33,423 bases of DNA from Pseudomonas sp. GM50 (GTDB lineage Bacteria; Pseudomonadota; Gammaproteobacteria; Pseudomonadales; Pseudomonadaceae), in assembly GCF_000282375.1 (NCBI RefSeq), contig NZ_AKJK01000006.1:1-33423 (forward strand). The letters run 5' to 3'. Below the pieces are notes generated by a model, which saw nothing but the letters and a program-made list of their open reading frames with translations, was not told the origin of the DNA and ran no database searches. A program made the position numbers and the translations under genes. Below are positions 17,838 through 24,818 of this stretch, one piece after another. Numbering within the stretch: the first letter of the stretch is position 1; each line of letters begins with the position of its first letter.

Positions 17838-17876
17838 TGTGTGCCACTTACCGGATCAATGGTAGGTGGCCACACA
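17838..17876. other. Imperfect hairpin just inside the insert
   Basis: TGTGTGCCACTTACC (17838-17852) and GGTAGGTGGCCACACA (17861-17876) pair through 15 positions with one G-U wobble and one bulged base around an 8-nt loop. It begins 23 nt after the left repeat copy and would be the first structure met by transcription leaving ilvE. There is no U-run right after it, so intrinsic termination is doubtful. It could protect the ilvE mRNA 3' end or be an element end structure. Confidence 0.6.
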
Positions 17877-17880
17877 GGCC

Positions 17881-17914
17881 TTCAAAAAAATTTCTTTCGG
17901 GTTGTTATATCAAC
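17881..17914 (+). promoter_or_regulatory. Weak candidate promoter/operator for the inserted gene
   Basis: TTCAAA (17881) and TTATAT (17905) are spaced 18 bp apart, and the -10-like box lies inside GTTGTTATATCAAC (17901-17914), which is nearly palindromic. This is the most promoter-like stretch before the start at 18000, but AT-rich DNA produces such matches easily. Confidence 0.3.
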
Positions 17915-17999
17915 GGCAAAGACCTTCGCCCCCTCTTCTTTGAACATCCATGATCAAGCTTTACTTCGTGGTGCTTGTTCTTTTGCTTGGACGAAAATC

Positions 18000-19088
18000 A
18001 TGGAACGATATATTTTACCCAGCGTTGTGAATCGCGGACTACACCGTTTGGTTACCGGGTCTCTCGGCTTCGGAAACCTCCTGCCACCCCCCAAGTACAG
18101 CCGCGTCGTTTGGCATACAAACGACCAGATACGCGAAGTTGCTGACCTGTTAAGCAACGAACTTAATATCCCTATCTCTGCCGACCTCTTAGAAAAAATA
18201 GCAGGTCTTTCCCCTTGTGTGACTTCAATTACCCCCTCAGAAAAACATTCGAGTGAAGAGTATTTATGGGGATACAAAGCAACCAATAATATTTTTTTAA
18301 GAGGAATATTTTCCGCACTCGCCTTCGCGGAACTGGAATTCTGCGAGCGTGATTTGCCGCAAAAATCCCACGAAGAAAGACTCACTGGGCATCTGCTAAG
18401 CAAACTGTATTCAAGCGTACTTTTCTGCGCTGACTCACTCACCGACTTCTCCAAAGAGCTATACGGCAAAGAAATCCCCATCGAAGTTGCCTACCACGAT
18501 CTTTCAACAAACAACCGAGAAAAAATAACGGGCAGCGATTTTGGCATAATCGTACATACTAACTTGCCTGGGCAAGATGAGAGTGTTCAAGCAGTGGCCT
18601 TTCAGGCCAAAAAACTGTATGACAAAAAAGCTTATTTACCTGCTTCGCAAGCTGACGCTCAAATAAAGTTCTTCGGCAATGGCGCTTACATTTGCCTCTA
18701 TGATGTAGGAAACACAAACACTCCACTACCTCCAGCGATCCTCAGTACATCAGACGTCCAATATTTCGAAAAAACAGAAAACAGCCACGGAATTACCCGC
18801 AGCAAGTTACCGCTATCAACCACAGCACTGTCACTTTTCCTTATACAACTTATCGAACAAAAAGTTAACGCACCAGCTTTTCAAAATATCTGGCAAGCAG
18901 CGCGCTTTATGCAAGGTACTCCCGACAGTCGCGAGCAACTCAATATATCGAGAGTTATTACTCTTTCTATAGGCGCCCCAAGCCACAAACAGGAAATAGA
19001 TGATCTGACAAAGCTCTTTCCTCCTGCGCCTTCGGAAAAGGAGCCACCCCAGCCGGGTACAAACCCTGATCTTTTCAATTGGCTCTAG
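18000..19088 (+). CDS. Unrecognised AT-rich cargo protein with D...QAKK nuclease-like motif
   Basis: A 362-aa soluble protein with no signal peptide or clear membrane helix. I do not recognise the family. The central segment reads EKITGSDFGIIVHT (E174, D180), then QAVAFQAKKLYDKKAY (Q202, K204), then two hydrophobic strands ending GAYICLYD. A D followed after about 20 residues by QxK or ExK at the end of a beta strand is the pattern of PD-(D/E)XK-fold nucleases, including several uncharacterised families with a QAK-R/K-L motif; here it is only a pattern match. The N-terminal part (1-160) looks helical, and the C-terminus is proline-rich (PPAPSEKEPPQPGTNP). The start at 18000 has GGA 9 nt upstream. 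The frame is open back to 17760, and an ATG at 17859 would add 47 unconvincing residues and lie in the hairpin. As a lone foreign gene it could be a defence or selfish function; that is inference. Confidence 0.6.
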   Translation: MERYILPSVVNRGLHRLVTGSLGFGNLLPPPKYSRVVWHTNDQIREVADLLSNELNIPISADLLEKIAGLSPCVTSITPSEKHSSEEYLWGYKATNNIFLRGIFSALAFAELEFCERDLPQKSHEERLTGHLLSKLYSSVLFCADSLTDFSKELYGKEIPIEVAYHDLSTNNREKITGSDFGIIVHTNLPGQDESVQAVAFQAKKLYDKKAYLPASQADAQIKFFGNGAYICLYDVGNTNTPLPPAILSTSDVQYFEKTENSHGITRSKLPLSTTALSLFLIQLIEQKVNAPAFQNIWQAARFMQGTPDSREQLNISRVITLSIGAPSHKQEIDDLTKLFPPAPSEKEPPQPGTNPDLFNWL

Positions 19089-19117
19089 ACTTGGGCCAGG
19101 TTCGACGGGCTAGCGGC

Positions 19118-19140
19118 GCTGGATCGTCAAGGTTTGATTT
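19118..19140 (+). repeat. Right copy of 23-bp direct repeat
   Basis: Identical over 23 bp to 17793-17815. It is followed by GACGCAACCG and then, 21 bp later, by a strong terminator, which is what one would expect downstream of an undisturbed ilvE. It lies 29 bp after the stop of the inserted gene. Confidence 0.85.
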
Positions 19141-19161
19141 GACGCAACCGTCCGTTTGAAC

Positions 19162-19201
19162 AAAAAAGCCCGGCCATCATCTTGAAGGCCGGGCTTTTTT
19201 T
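19162..19201 (+). terminator. Strong intrinsic terminator, probably originally of ilvE
   Basis: An A-run, then GCCCGGCC paired with GGCCGGGC around an 11-nt loop, then TTTTTTT. The A- and T-runs extend the stem, so it should work in both directions. It now ends transcripts of the inserted gene. Its GC-rich style matches the chromosome and not the insert. Confidence 0.9.
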
Positions 19202-19272
19202 CGTCCGCGAATCGTGGAAAAGGTCACTAGACTTGCCACGTCCAACAGCCATCAACGGGTGCCATCAAAACC

Positions 19273-19614
19273 ATGGGAAAACTCTGGCGAAAGTATCTGG
19301 CCTTGCTGGACACCGACTTCACCACGCAAGTGTTCGACAACATCAAGAACCTGCTGGTGTGTGCCCTGCTGTTCGCTGCGGGCACCAACGTACTGGGTCG
19401 CGAGCACCAGCTGTTCATGGGGTTACTCGCTTCGAATCTGGCGGGTTGGGGGCTGATTCTGGTGTCAGCGGTGCTGATGTTGCTGAGTGTCAGCGACGGC
19501 CTGCGCCGGCTGTCCAAGTTGCCGTATCACACAGCGTTTCAGATTATTTTGTTTCTGATTTACCTGATTTTGGCAGTGCGTGTGGTGGAGATTGTTTGGG
19601 TTTTCAGGGCGTAG
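19273..19614 (+). CDS. Small three-helix inner-membrane protein, unknown function
   Basis: The product has 113 aa. The N-terminus is short and basic (MGKLWRKYLALLD). Three hydrophobic segments follow: about 22-41 (IKNLLVCALLFAAGTNVLG), 48-72 (LLASNLAGWGLILVSAVLML) and 87-110 (AFQIILFLIYLILAVRVVEI). I do not recognise the family and no catalytic motif is visible. The stop overlaps the stop region of the convergent LysR gene by 11 bp. It is probably a single-gene unit beginning after the terminator at 19162-19201. GC content matches the chromosome again, marking the end of the AT-rich segment. Confidence 0.7.
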   Translation: MGKLWRKYLALLDTDFTTQVFDNIKNLLVCALLFAAGTNVLGREHQLFMGLLASNLAGWGLILVSAVLMLLSVSDGLRRLSKLPYHTAFQIILFLIYLILAVRVVEIVWVFRA

Positions 19615-20530
19615 CGGTCACGGCACGAGGTGTTTGCCAACGCAGCTCATCCTGGGCAATCCGGGCAAACAACCACTCCACAAATACCCGTGTCTGCACC
19701 GTCACGTCCGGCGCAACGCCGTAGTAATAACGCGGCAACGGCAGACGCAACTCGGGCAACGGGCAGATCAGGCGTCCGCTCGAGAGGTGAGTGCCCAGCA
19801 AAGAGGTCGGGCACAGGGCAATGCCCTCTCCATCCACGGCAGCCTGAAGCGCCAGGTGCATGTGATCAAACTGCCGGGTTACCTGAGTGGCTGACTGGCT
19901 TTGACCAAAGTGCATGGCCCAATTGTGCCAGTCTTCGCGACGCGCCTTGACGGTCAGCAGCGTGTGCCGGCTCAGCGAAGTGAGGTCTTCAAGTGGTAAC
20001 CGCTCGATCAGCGATGGCGCCGCGACCAGTAATAGTTCGTCTTCGAACAGCGGTCGCGCTTCAATCGCCGGAGCCCAGTCGTCACGGCCACGGCGAATGA
20101 CGACATCGAATCCGTCGCGTGCCTGATCGGGTGCCTGGGTTTGAGTGATCACCTGCGGCTTGATGCCTGGGTGCTGCGCAACAAAATCCGCCAGCCTGGG
20201 CGTCAGCCAAAGCACGGCAAAGGACGGACGTACATTGATCTTCACGGTAGGCAGCGAGGCATGTTGCTTGAGCGCAGCGGCAGCGTTGGCGATCTGTGAC
20301 AGCCCGGCGCTGACCTGCTCATAAAAGCGCTGGCCGGCCGGGGTCAGCACCGATTGACGGATACGCCGCTCGAACAGCAGCACGCCCAGGTACTCCTCAA
20401 GCAATTTGATATGCCGGCTGACGGCACTGTGGCTGACATGCAGCTCTTCGGCCGCCAGGCTGAAGCTCTGATGACGAGCAGCAACGGCGAAGGCGCGAAC
20501 GGCATTAAGCGGAGGTAGTTGATTGATCAT
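19604..20530 (-). CDS. LysR-type transcriptional regulator (GcvA-like)
   Basis: The product has 308 aa. The N-terminal winged HTH is PPLNAVRAFAVAARHQSFSL then AAEELHVSHSAVSRHIKLLE; the substrate-binding domain starts near residue 90 (TVKINVRPSFAVLWLTPRLA) and has IRRGRDDW and AAVDGEGIALCPTSLL blocks typical of the GcvA/AmpR subgroup. It is divergent from a LysE-family exporter across 104 bp that hold a perfect 16-bp palindrome, so regulation of that exporter is likely. The effector is probably an amino acid or related compound, by analogy only. Confidence 0.9.
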   Translation of the reverse strand: MINQLPPLNAVRAFAVAARHQSFSLAAEELHVSHSAVSRHIKLLEEYLGVLLFERRIRQSVLTPAGQRFYEQVSAGLSQIANAAAALKQHASLPTVKINVRPSFAVLWLTPRLADFVAQHPGIKPQVITQTQAPDQARDGFDVVIRRGRDDWAPAIEARPLFEDELLLVAAPSLIERLPLEDLTSLSRHTLLTVKARREDWHNWAMHFGQSQSATQVTRQFDHMHLALQAAVDGEGIALCPTSLLGTHLSSGRLICPLPELRLPLPRYYYGVAPDVTVQTRVFVEWLFARIAQDELRWQTPRAVTATP

Positions 20531-20552
20531 GTGTCTAATTTAGTCACCTATG

Positions 20553-20568
20553 CGCTTTAATTAAAGCG
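20553..20568. promoter_or_regulatory. Perfect 16-bp palindrome, candidate LysR site
   Basis: CGCTTTAATTAAAGCG is its own reverse complement. It is centred about 30 bp upstream of the LysR gene and about 74 bp upstream of the exporter gene. This is a normal position for a LysR recognition site that both represses its own gene and activates the divergent one. Confidence 0.6.
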
Positions 20569-20634
20569 TTTGTCACGCTCGTTTCGTCACGCCAATCTGC
20601 CAACACGCAGCCAGCGCCACCGACGGAGCAAGAC

Positions 20635-21243
20635 ATGAACAGCTACGGACTCTTTGTACTTTTCGCCACCCTGACCATTTTGAGCCCGGGACCAGGCGTG
20701 GTCCTGACCCTGTCCAACGCGGTGCGACACGGTTGGACGGGGGCCGTGCCGGGCATTCTGGGGGTCGCGTCGGGAGCATTTGTCGTCGCTGCCATCAGCG
20801 CCACCAGTGTTGGCCTGATACTCAGCACCTCGGCGAACGCCTTCACCGCGTTGAAATACGCAGGGGCCGCCTATTTGTTGTACCTGGGCTACAAAAGCTG
20901 GCGCTCGGATCGTTTCAGCACGCTGCTTGAAACGCGCCCCTCAAGCCCTGGCTATCGCTTCCTTGAAGCGGCTTCGATGCAGCTATTGAACCCCAAGGCG
21001 GTGTTTTTCTTTCTGGCGGTATTCCCGCAATTCATCGACACCTCGGCGCACTTCTACACCCAGTTCATCAAGCTAGTCGCTTCCTACGGCGTACTGGTGA
21101 TTCTGGTGCATGGCAGCTATGCCTTGCTCGCCAACGCCGCCAAAGGCTGGTTGTCGAGCCCGAAGGGTTCCTGGCTGGCGGCGAAAGTCTCGGGCGTGAC
21201 CTTCGCCGGTTTCGGTGTGCTGATGGCCTCGTCCAGTCGCTAA
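20635..21243 (+). CDS. LysE/RhtB-family amino-acid exporter
   Basis: The product has 202 aa, the usual length of the family, with about six hydrophobic segments. The N-terminal signature is LTILSPGPGVVLTLSNAVRH followed by GWTGAVPGILGVASGAFVV; a mid-protein block is ALKYAGAAYLLYLGYKSWRS, and LLNPKAVFFFLAVFPQFID is the family's second landmark. It exports amino acids or analogues across the inner membrane. GGAG lies 6 nt upstream of the start. The stop overlaps the stop of the convergent ArsR-like gene by 4 nt. Control by the divergent LysR is likely. Confidence 0.9.
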   Translation: MNSYGLFVLFATLTILSPGPGVVLTLSNAVRHGWTGAVPGILGVASGAFVVAAISATSVGLILSTSANAFTALKYAGAAYLLYLGYKSWRSDRFSTLLETRPSSPGYRFLEAASMQLLNPKAVFFFLAVFPQFIDTSAHFYTQFIKLVASYGVLVILVHGSYALLANAAKGWLSSPKGSWLAAKVSGVTFAGFGVLMASSSR

Positions 21244-22004
21244 GCCGCAGGACTGGCGAGCGCGCGGCGTCGGTTCTCGGTGGACGTGGGTTGCGCTGTG
21301 GTCACCTGTACCGGCAGCTCAACGGCGAACCGACTACTGAGTTCCTTACGCCCCAGCGCCGTCAACGCCAGCGCCCGACTGTCCAGATCCTGTGTCACCC
21401 ATTTGCGTTTGATCGCCGTTTGCAGCAACGCCGCGCCCAAGGCACCGCCCAGGTGCGGCCGACGCATGCTCCAGTCCAGGCACGGGCAGGCGAAACGGCG
21501 GCGCAAAGTGCCGAGGTCTTTGACGTCGATGCCCAATGCTTCGAACGACGCTTTGCCGCTGGCGCTCAGTCGATAAGCCTGTTCGTCGGTTTCGAGCAAC
21601 CACCCCGCTGCGATCATCCGGTCATGCAGCAATACCGCCAACGTGCCGGCCATGTGGTCGTAGCAGGTGCGGGCGAATTGCAGGCGATCCGGGGTTCGCG
21701 GGTTGAACGTCGGCGCGGCATTCTGGCCGATCACCATCAGCGCTTCCAGCGCCTGGGCCACGCGCCTGTCCGCGAGACTGTAATAGCGGTGGCGGCCCTG
21801 AACGTGCAAACGCACCAGCGCCAGCTCCTTGAGCTTGGCCAGATGAGCACTGGCGGTCGAGGCGCTGACTTCGGCAATCGTCGCCAGCTCGGTGCTGGTG
21901 CGGGCGTGGCCGTCCATCAGCGAGCAGAGGATTTTCGTTCGGGCAGGTTCCGCGATGGCGGCAGCCACTTGAGAGACGCCGATGTCGTGTTGTTCTGCGT
22001 TCAT
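21240..22004 (-). CDS. ArsR-type HTH regulator with long C-terminal domain
   Basis: The product has 254 aa, more than twice a minimal ArsR protein. The N-terminal winged helix is AAIAEPARTKILCSLMDG, TSTELATIAEVSASTASAHL as recognition region, and RLHVQGRHRYYSLADRRVAQ as wing. The extra region (about 100-254) contains a helical segment FARTCYDHMAGTLAVLLHD and a cysteine pair in RRFACPCLDWSMRRPHLGGA, which may bind a ligand or metal. GGGAG is 6 nt before the start. It is divergent from a cytochrome P450 with 81 bp between them, so it probably controls that gene. Effector unknown. Confidence 0.85.
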   Translation of the reverse strand: MNAEQHDIGVSQVAAAIAEPARTKILCSLMDGHARTSTELATIAEVSASTASAHLAKLKELALVRLHVQGRHRYYSLADRRVAQALEALMVIGQNAAPTFNPRTPDRLQFARTCYDHMAGTLAVLLHDRMIAAGWLLETDEQAYRLSASGKASFEALGIDVKDLGTLRRRFACPCLDWSMRRPHLGGALGAALLQTAIKRKWVTQDLDSRALALTALGRKELSSRFAVELPVQVTTAQPTSTENRRRALASPAA

Positions 22005-22085
22005 ATTTCGCTCCCGGACGAATCAAGGCCCTTTCGGACTGGAGATAGTAGCAACACTTTCCAACCACCGATAAGGCTGCGACCC

Positions 22086-23201
22086 ATGGACCCGATCATC
22101 GCTGCGACTCACGCCGATCCCTACCCTTACTACGCGCAACTGCGCGCCGAGGGTGGGCTGGTTTTTCATCAAGGACTGAAACTGTGGGTGGCCAGCAGCG
22201 CCCGAGCCGTTGCCGCCGTGCTGGCGCACCCGGACTGTCATGTGCGGCCAACCCACGAGCCGGTGCCCCAGGCGATTGCTCAAGGCATGGCCGGCAAGGT
22301 GTTCGGTCAGTTGATGCGGATGAACGAGGGCGAACGGCAGCGTTGCCCGAGAACGGCGATTGAGCCGGGGCTGGCGTTGATTGACGTGAATGAGGTCAAT
22401 GCCTTGGTCGGCGCTCGATTGATTACCCCGGGCCCCGACGGGTTGTACGCGGCGATGTTTCGCGGACCGGTCTGCGTAGTGGCGGCGTTGCTGGGGTTTT
22501 CTCCGGCTCAGGGCCGGGCCATCAGCGAGCTGACCGCAGACTTCGTCGCTTGCCTGTCGCCGCTCAGCGATCAGGCACAACGGGACGCCGCCCATGTCGC
22601 GGCGGAACAGCTGAAGGGTTATGTCATCGAGCTTCTGGACGACCCGAGCAATCGAAGCGCGCTGCTCGCCGGTATCCGGCAGCGTTTTGCGGCGACATCG
22701 ACCGACTCTGAAACGTTGATTGCCAACCTGATCGGCCTGTTCTCCCAGACTTACGAAGCCACGGCCGGCTTGATCGGTAATGCGCTATTGGCGTTGATTC
22801 GAAACCCACAGTTGGATTCGGCTCATGTTGATGACCTGATCGCTGAAGTCCAGCGCTTCGACCCGTCGGTGCAAAACACCCGCCGCTTCGTCGCCGCGCC
22901 GTGTGAAATCGACGGCGTGAGCCTGAACACCGGCGACGTTATCCTGGTGCTGCTGGCGTCGGCGAATCGCGATCCGCAGCTTAATGATGATCCCGATGCG
23001 TTTTTGCTCGATCGCCCGAACCGCCGCAGCTTCACGTTCGGCGCGGGCCGGCATCAATGTCCGGGGCAGGTGTTGGCCTTAAGCATTGCCCGTGCGACGC
23101 TGGTTGAGATCCTGGCGATGCAACCTGCTTTGGACCGGTTGACCTGGCACTACCGCCCTTCTTTGAACGGGCGTATTCCTTTGTTCACTGATCTGCCCTG
23201 A
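22086..23201 (+). CDS. Cytochrome P450
   Basis: The product has 371 aa, on the short side for a bacterial soluble P450 (about 400). The haem loop is SFTFGAGRHQCPGQ with the thiolate ligand C325; ExxR is present as EVQR in LIAEVQRFDPSV; the I-helix region FSQTYEATAGLIGNALLALI keeps an Glu-Ala-Thr in the oxygen-activating position in place of the common acid-alcohol pair. There is no membrane anchor and no ferredoxin or reductase gene beside it, so electrons must come from elsewhere. The frame is open far upstream (to 21291), but that part is antisense to the ArsR-like gene; 22086 has AAGG 9 nt upstream and gives a normal P450 N-terminus (DPYPYYAQLRAEGGLVFH). Substrate unknown. Confidence 0.9.
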   Translation: MDPIIAATHADPYPYYAQLRAEGGLVFHQGLKLWVASSARAVAAVLAHPDCHVRPTHEPVPQAIAQGMAGKVFGQLMRMNEGERQRCPRTAIEPGLALIDVNEVNALVGARLITPGPDGLYAAMFRGPVCVVAALLGFSPAQGRAISELTADFVACLSPLSDQAQRDAAHVAAEQLKGYVIELLDDPSNRSALLAGIRQRFAATSTDSETLIANLIGLFSQTYEATAGLIGNALLALIRNPQLDSAHVDDLIAEVQRFDPSVQNTRRFVAAPCEIDGVSLNTGDVILVLLASANRDPQLNDDPDAFLLDRPNRRSFTFGAGRHQCPGQVLALSIARATLVEILAMQPALDRLTWHYRPSLNGRIPLFTDLP

Positions 23202-23218
23202 CAGACCGCGTCATCGTT

Positions 23219-23313
23219 CTTCGCGAGCAAGCCCGCTCCCACAGTGGATCATCGATGTTCACAAGATTTGTGATCGAAACAAATCCCTTGTGGGAGCGGG
23301 CTTGCTCGCGAAG
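23219..23313. repeat. REP doublet, CTTCGCGAGCAAGCCCGCTC type
   Basis: The left arm CTTCGCGAGCAAGCCCGCTC (23219) and the right arm GAGCGGGCTTGCTCGCGAAG (ending 23313) are exact complements. The spacer includes GATGTTCACAAGATTTGTG, similar to the flank of the first repeat in the window. Confidence 0.88.
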
Positions 23314-23395
23314 ACGGCACGACAAACGAAGCATCACTTGAGGCGTGCGCAACAGGCTACATCGCGCGTGAACGGACCATGAACCAGGCACTGAA

Positions 23396-23530
23396 CTGTG
23401 GCGAGGGGGCTTGCCCCCGTTCGGCTGCGCAGCAGTCGTAAAATCGGCGCATGCAGTCATGCCTGAAGAACCGCGATAACCGGACTGGGGTCGCTGCGCA
23501 ACCCAACGGGGGCAAGCCCCCTCGCCACAG
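23396..23530. repeat. Inverted repeat, GTGGCGAGGGGGCTTGCCCC family
   Basis: CTGTGGCGAGGGGGCTTGCC (23396) and its complement (ending 23530) bracket about 95 bp that include GTTCGGCTGCGCAGCAGTCG. The same core is nested in 10750-10908. With the previous doublet it accounts for nearly all of the gene-free stretch 23202-23542; between them (23314-23395) I see nothing. Confidence 0.85.
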
Positions 23531-23542
23531 CTCACACGCCCA

Positions 23543-23881
23543 TCAATCATCCCGCGTCAGCACTTCCAGCAATTCAATCTCGAAAATCAGATTCGAATTC
23601 GGCGTAATCGCCCCCATCGTCCGCTCGCCATAGGCCAGATGCGCCGGCACCAGCAGCTTGCGTTTGCCGCCGACCTGCATGCCCATGATTCCCTGATCCC
23701 AGCCCTTGATTACCCGCCCGGTACCAATCACGCATTGAAAAGGCTTACCCCGGCTGTAGGAAGAATCGAATTCAGTGCCGTCTTCCAGCCAGCCACGATA
23801 TTGGGTGGTGATCAGCGCGCCTTTGACGGCAGCTTTGCCGTCGCCCACTTCAAGGTCGATTACCTGCAATTCATCATTCAT
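23543..23881 (-). CDS. FKBP-type peptidyl-prolyl cis-trans isomerase
   Basis: The product has 112 aa, a single FKBP domain and no signal peptide, so cytoplasmic. Conserved blocks are YRGWLEDGTEFDSSYSRGKP, GTGRVIKGWDQGIMGMQVGG and the end of the fold PNSNLIFEIELLEV, preceded by LLVPAHLAYGER. The core active-site residues of FKBP12 (Y, F, D, V-I, W, Y) can be matched here. An in-frame GTG at 23890 would add three residues; the ATG at 23881 is preferred. It stands alone between repeats and an unrelated gene. Confidence 0.92.
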   Translation of the reverse strand: MNDELQVIDLEVGDGKAAVKGALITTQYRGWLEDGTEFDSSYSRGKPFQCVIGTGRVIKGWDQGIMGMQVGGKRKLLVPAHLAYGERTMGAITPNSNLIFEIELLEVLTRDD

Positions 23882-24044
23882 TACGTTCACTCTATTGTGC
23901 GCTTGCCTGAACAGGCTTCATGGGCGCCGTTTTTCCCAGAAATGCGGGCTGTTGGCAACCGTTTCGCTCTGTATCCGGCAGTAGCCGTGAACTAAATTGG
24001 CTGGGCGAGCAGACGTTGAGCCATAGCCAAGTCGCATGGCGCGC

Positions 24045-24509
24045 TCAGTCTTTGCCTTGACCAAAGGGAATGCCGTTGAAGGTGTGAGTGCAGCAATGGC
24101 AACTAGGCCTCATGTGCTCGGCGGTCAGTTCAGGATTGACGACCCGCAGACTCCCCTGATCATCGACATACAAGCCACTGAAATAGCTCGACTCCCCCAG
24201 TCGCACCTGCTCCTGCCTTTCGCTTTCATGAAGCGCAACCATCCAGAACACCGGTTCGGTTCGATCGAGGCGAGCCACCGCTTCGCTGAAAACCTCATCC
24301 CACTGTCCTCCCACACGGGACAGCAGGAATCGGAACAACGGTGTGTAATCCAGGCCGTGGCGGCGGGTTCCATGCATCGAACCGCGTGACGACTCATTGT
24401 GGATTTCGGCTTTGGTATGGCGCTGATGTCGGTACTCACCCGAGTAATCATTCAGCCGAACACCCCTGGTACGAGTGTTGATCTTGCGGTAGAGGGGTTT
24501 CTTTTCCAC
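24045..24509 (-). CDS. Conserved-looking hypothetical protein with CHCC motif
   Basis: The product has 154 aa. I do not recognise a named family. The N-terminus is basic and polar; the core reads YTPLFRFLLSRVGGQWDEVF then SEAVARLDRTEPVFWMV, which resembles a small domain of unknown function seen in many bacteria (pattern LxxxVGxxWDxVxSE). The C-terminal part has SSYFSGLYVDDQGSLRVV and then CHCCTHTFNG, a cysteine/histidine cluster that could hold a metal. The start is GTG, supported by AGGAG 6 nt upstream. There is no operon partner. Confidence 0.65.
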   Translation of the reverse strand: MEKKPLYRKINTRTRGVRLNDYSGEYRHQRHTKAEIHNESSRGSMHGTRRHGLDYTPLFRFLLSRVGGQWDEVFSEAVARLDRTEPVFWMVALHESERQEQVRLGESSYFSGLYVDDQGSLRVVNPELTAEHMRPSCHCCTHTFNGIPFGQGKD

Positions 24510-24630
24510 TAGCAGCTCCTAACGTCCAGACACTCTATGCGTTTTACTCGAACGGTGGACGATATCAATCAGCCCGCCGTGGCCAATTGTTTCAGACGGT
24601 TTGAGATGGTACCGGCGTGATAGGTGAGAT

Positions 24631-24731
24631 CGCTATCGCGAGCAGGCTCGCTCCCACATTGGATTGGCGGTGAGCACAGGAATTGTGACCACCCGAGATC
24701 CAGGGTGGGAGCGAGCCTGCTCGCGATAGCG
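24631..24731. repeat. REP doublet, CGCTATCGCGAGCAGGCTCG type
   Basis: CGCTATCGCGAGCAGGCTCG at 24631 and its complement ending at 24731, with about 50 bp between. It lies in the 309-bp gap 24510-24818; the rest of that gap shows no gene, only the ribosome-binding region of the antiporter. Confidence 0.85.
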
Positions 24732-24818
24732 GTGTGTCAGCCAATAACATGGCTGACGCCTGCGACTCCAGCCTTTATCCTATGCGCCCCCGCCGTACCG
24801 AGTCCCAGGAGTTTCGCC

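Larger units (their letters stand above)
17816..19117. mobile_element. Putative horizontally acquired single-gene insert at ilvE
   Basis: About 1.3 kb lies between two identical 23-bp repeats. The composition is abruptly AT-rich compared with both sides; for example 18241-18300 has only 16 G or C in 60 bases, whereas ilvE is clearly GC-rich. Joining the outer flanks across one copy of the repeat would restore ilvE followed 21 bp later by a strong intrinsic terminator (19162). The simplest reading is an insert that duplicated or carried the ilvE 3' end. No recombinase gene is present, so the mechanism (site-specific integration with helper, remnant of a larger island, or homologous exchange) is open. 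Confidence 0.7.

Noticed and set aside
17838..17876. Integron-cassette attC site
   Set aside because: The hairpin has a bulged base as attC sites do, but I find no GTTRRRY/RYYYAAC core sites at its ends, and no integron integrase is in the window.
17760..17999. An upstream extension of the cargo gene into ilvE
   Set aside because: It would overlap the ilvE end and run through the repeat and hairpin; the 80 extra residues look random. The start at 18000 is preferred, though 17859 is not excluded.
21291..22085. An upstream extension of the P450 reading frame by 265 codons
   Set aside because: That part is antisense to the ArsR-like regulator and gives no sensible protein; the ATG at 22086 has a ribosome-binding site and begins a normal P450.
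23219..23530. CRISPR-like array of repeats
   Set aside because: The units are inverted pairs of two different families, not regularly spaced direct repeats with unique spacers, and there are no cas genes.
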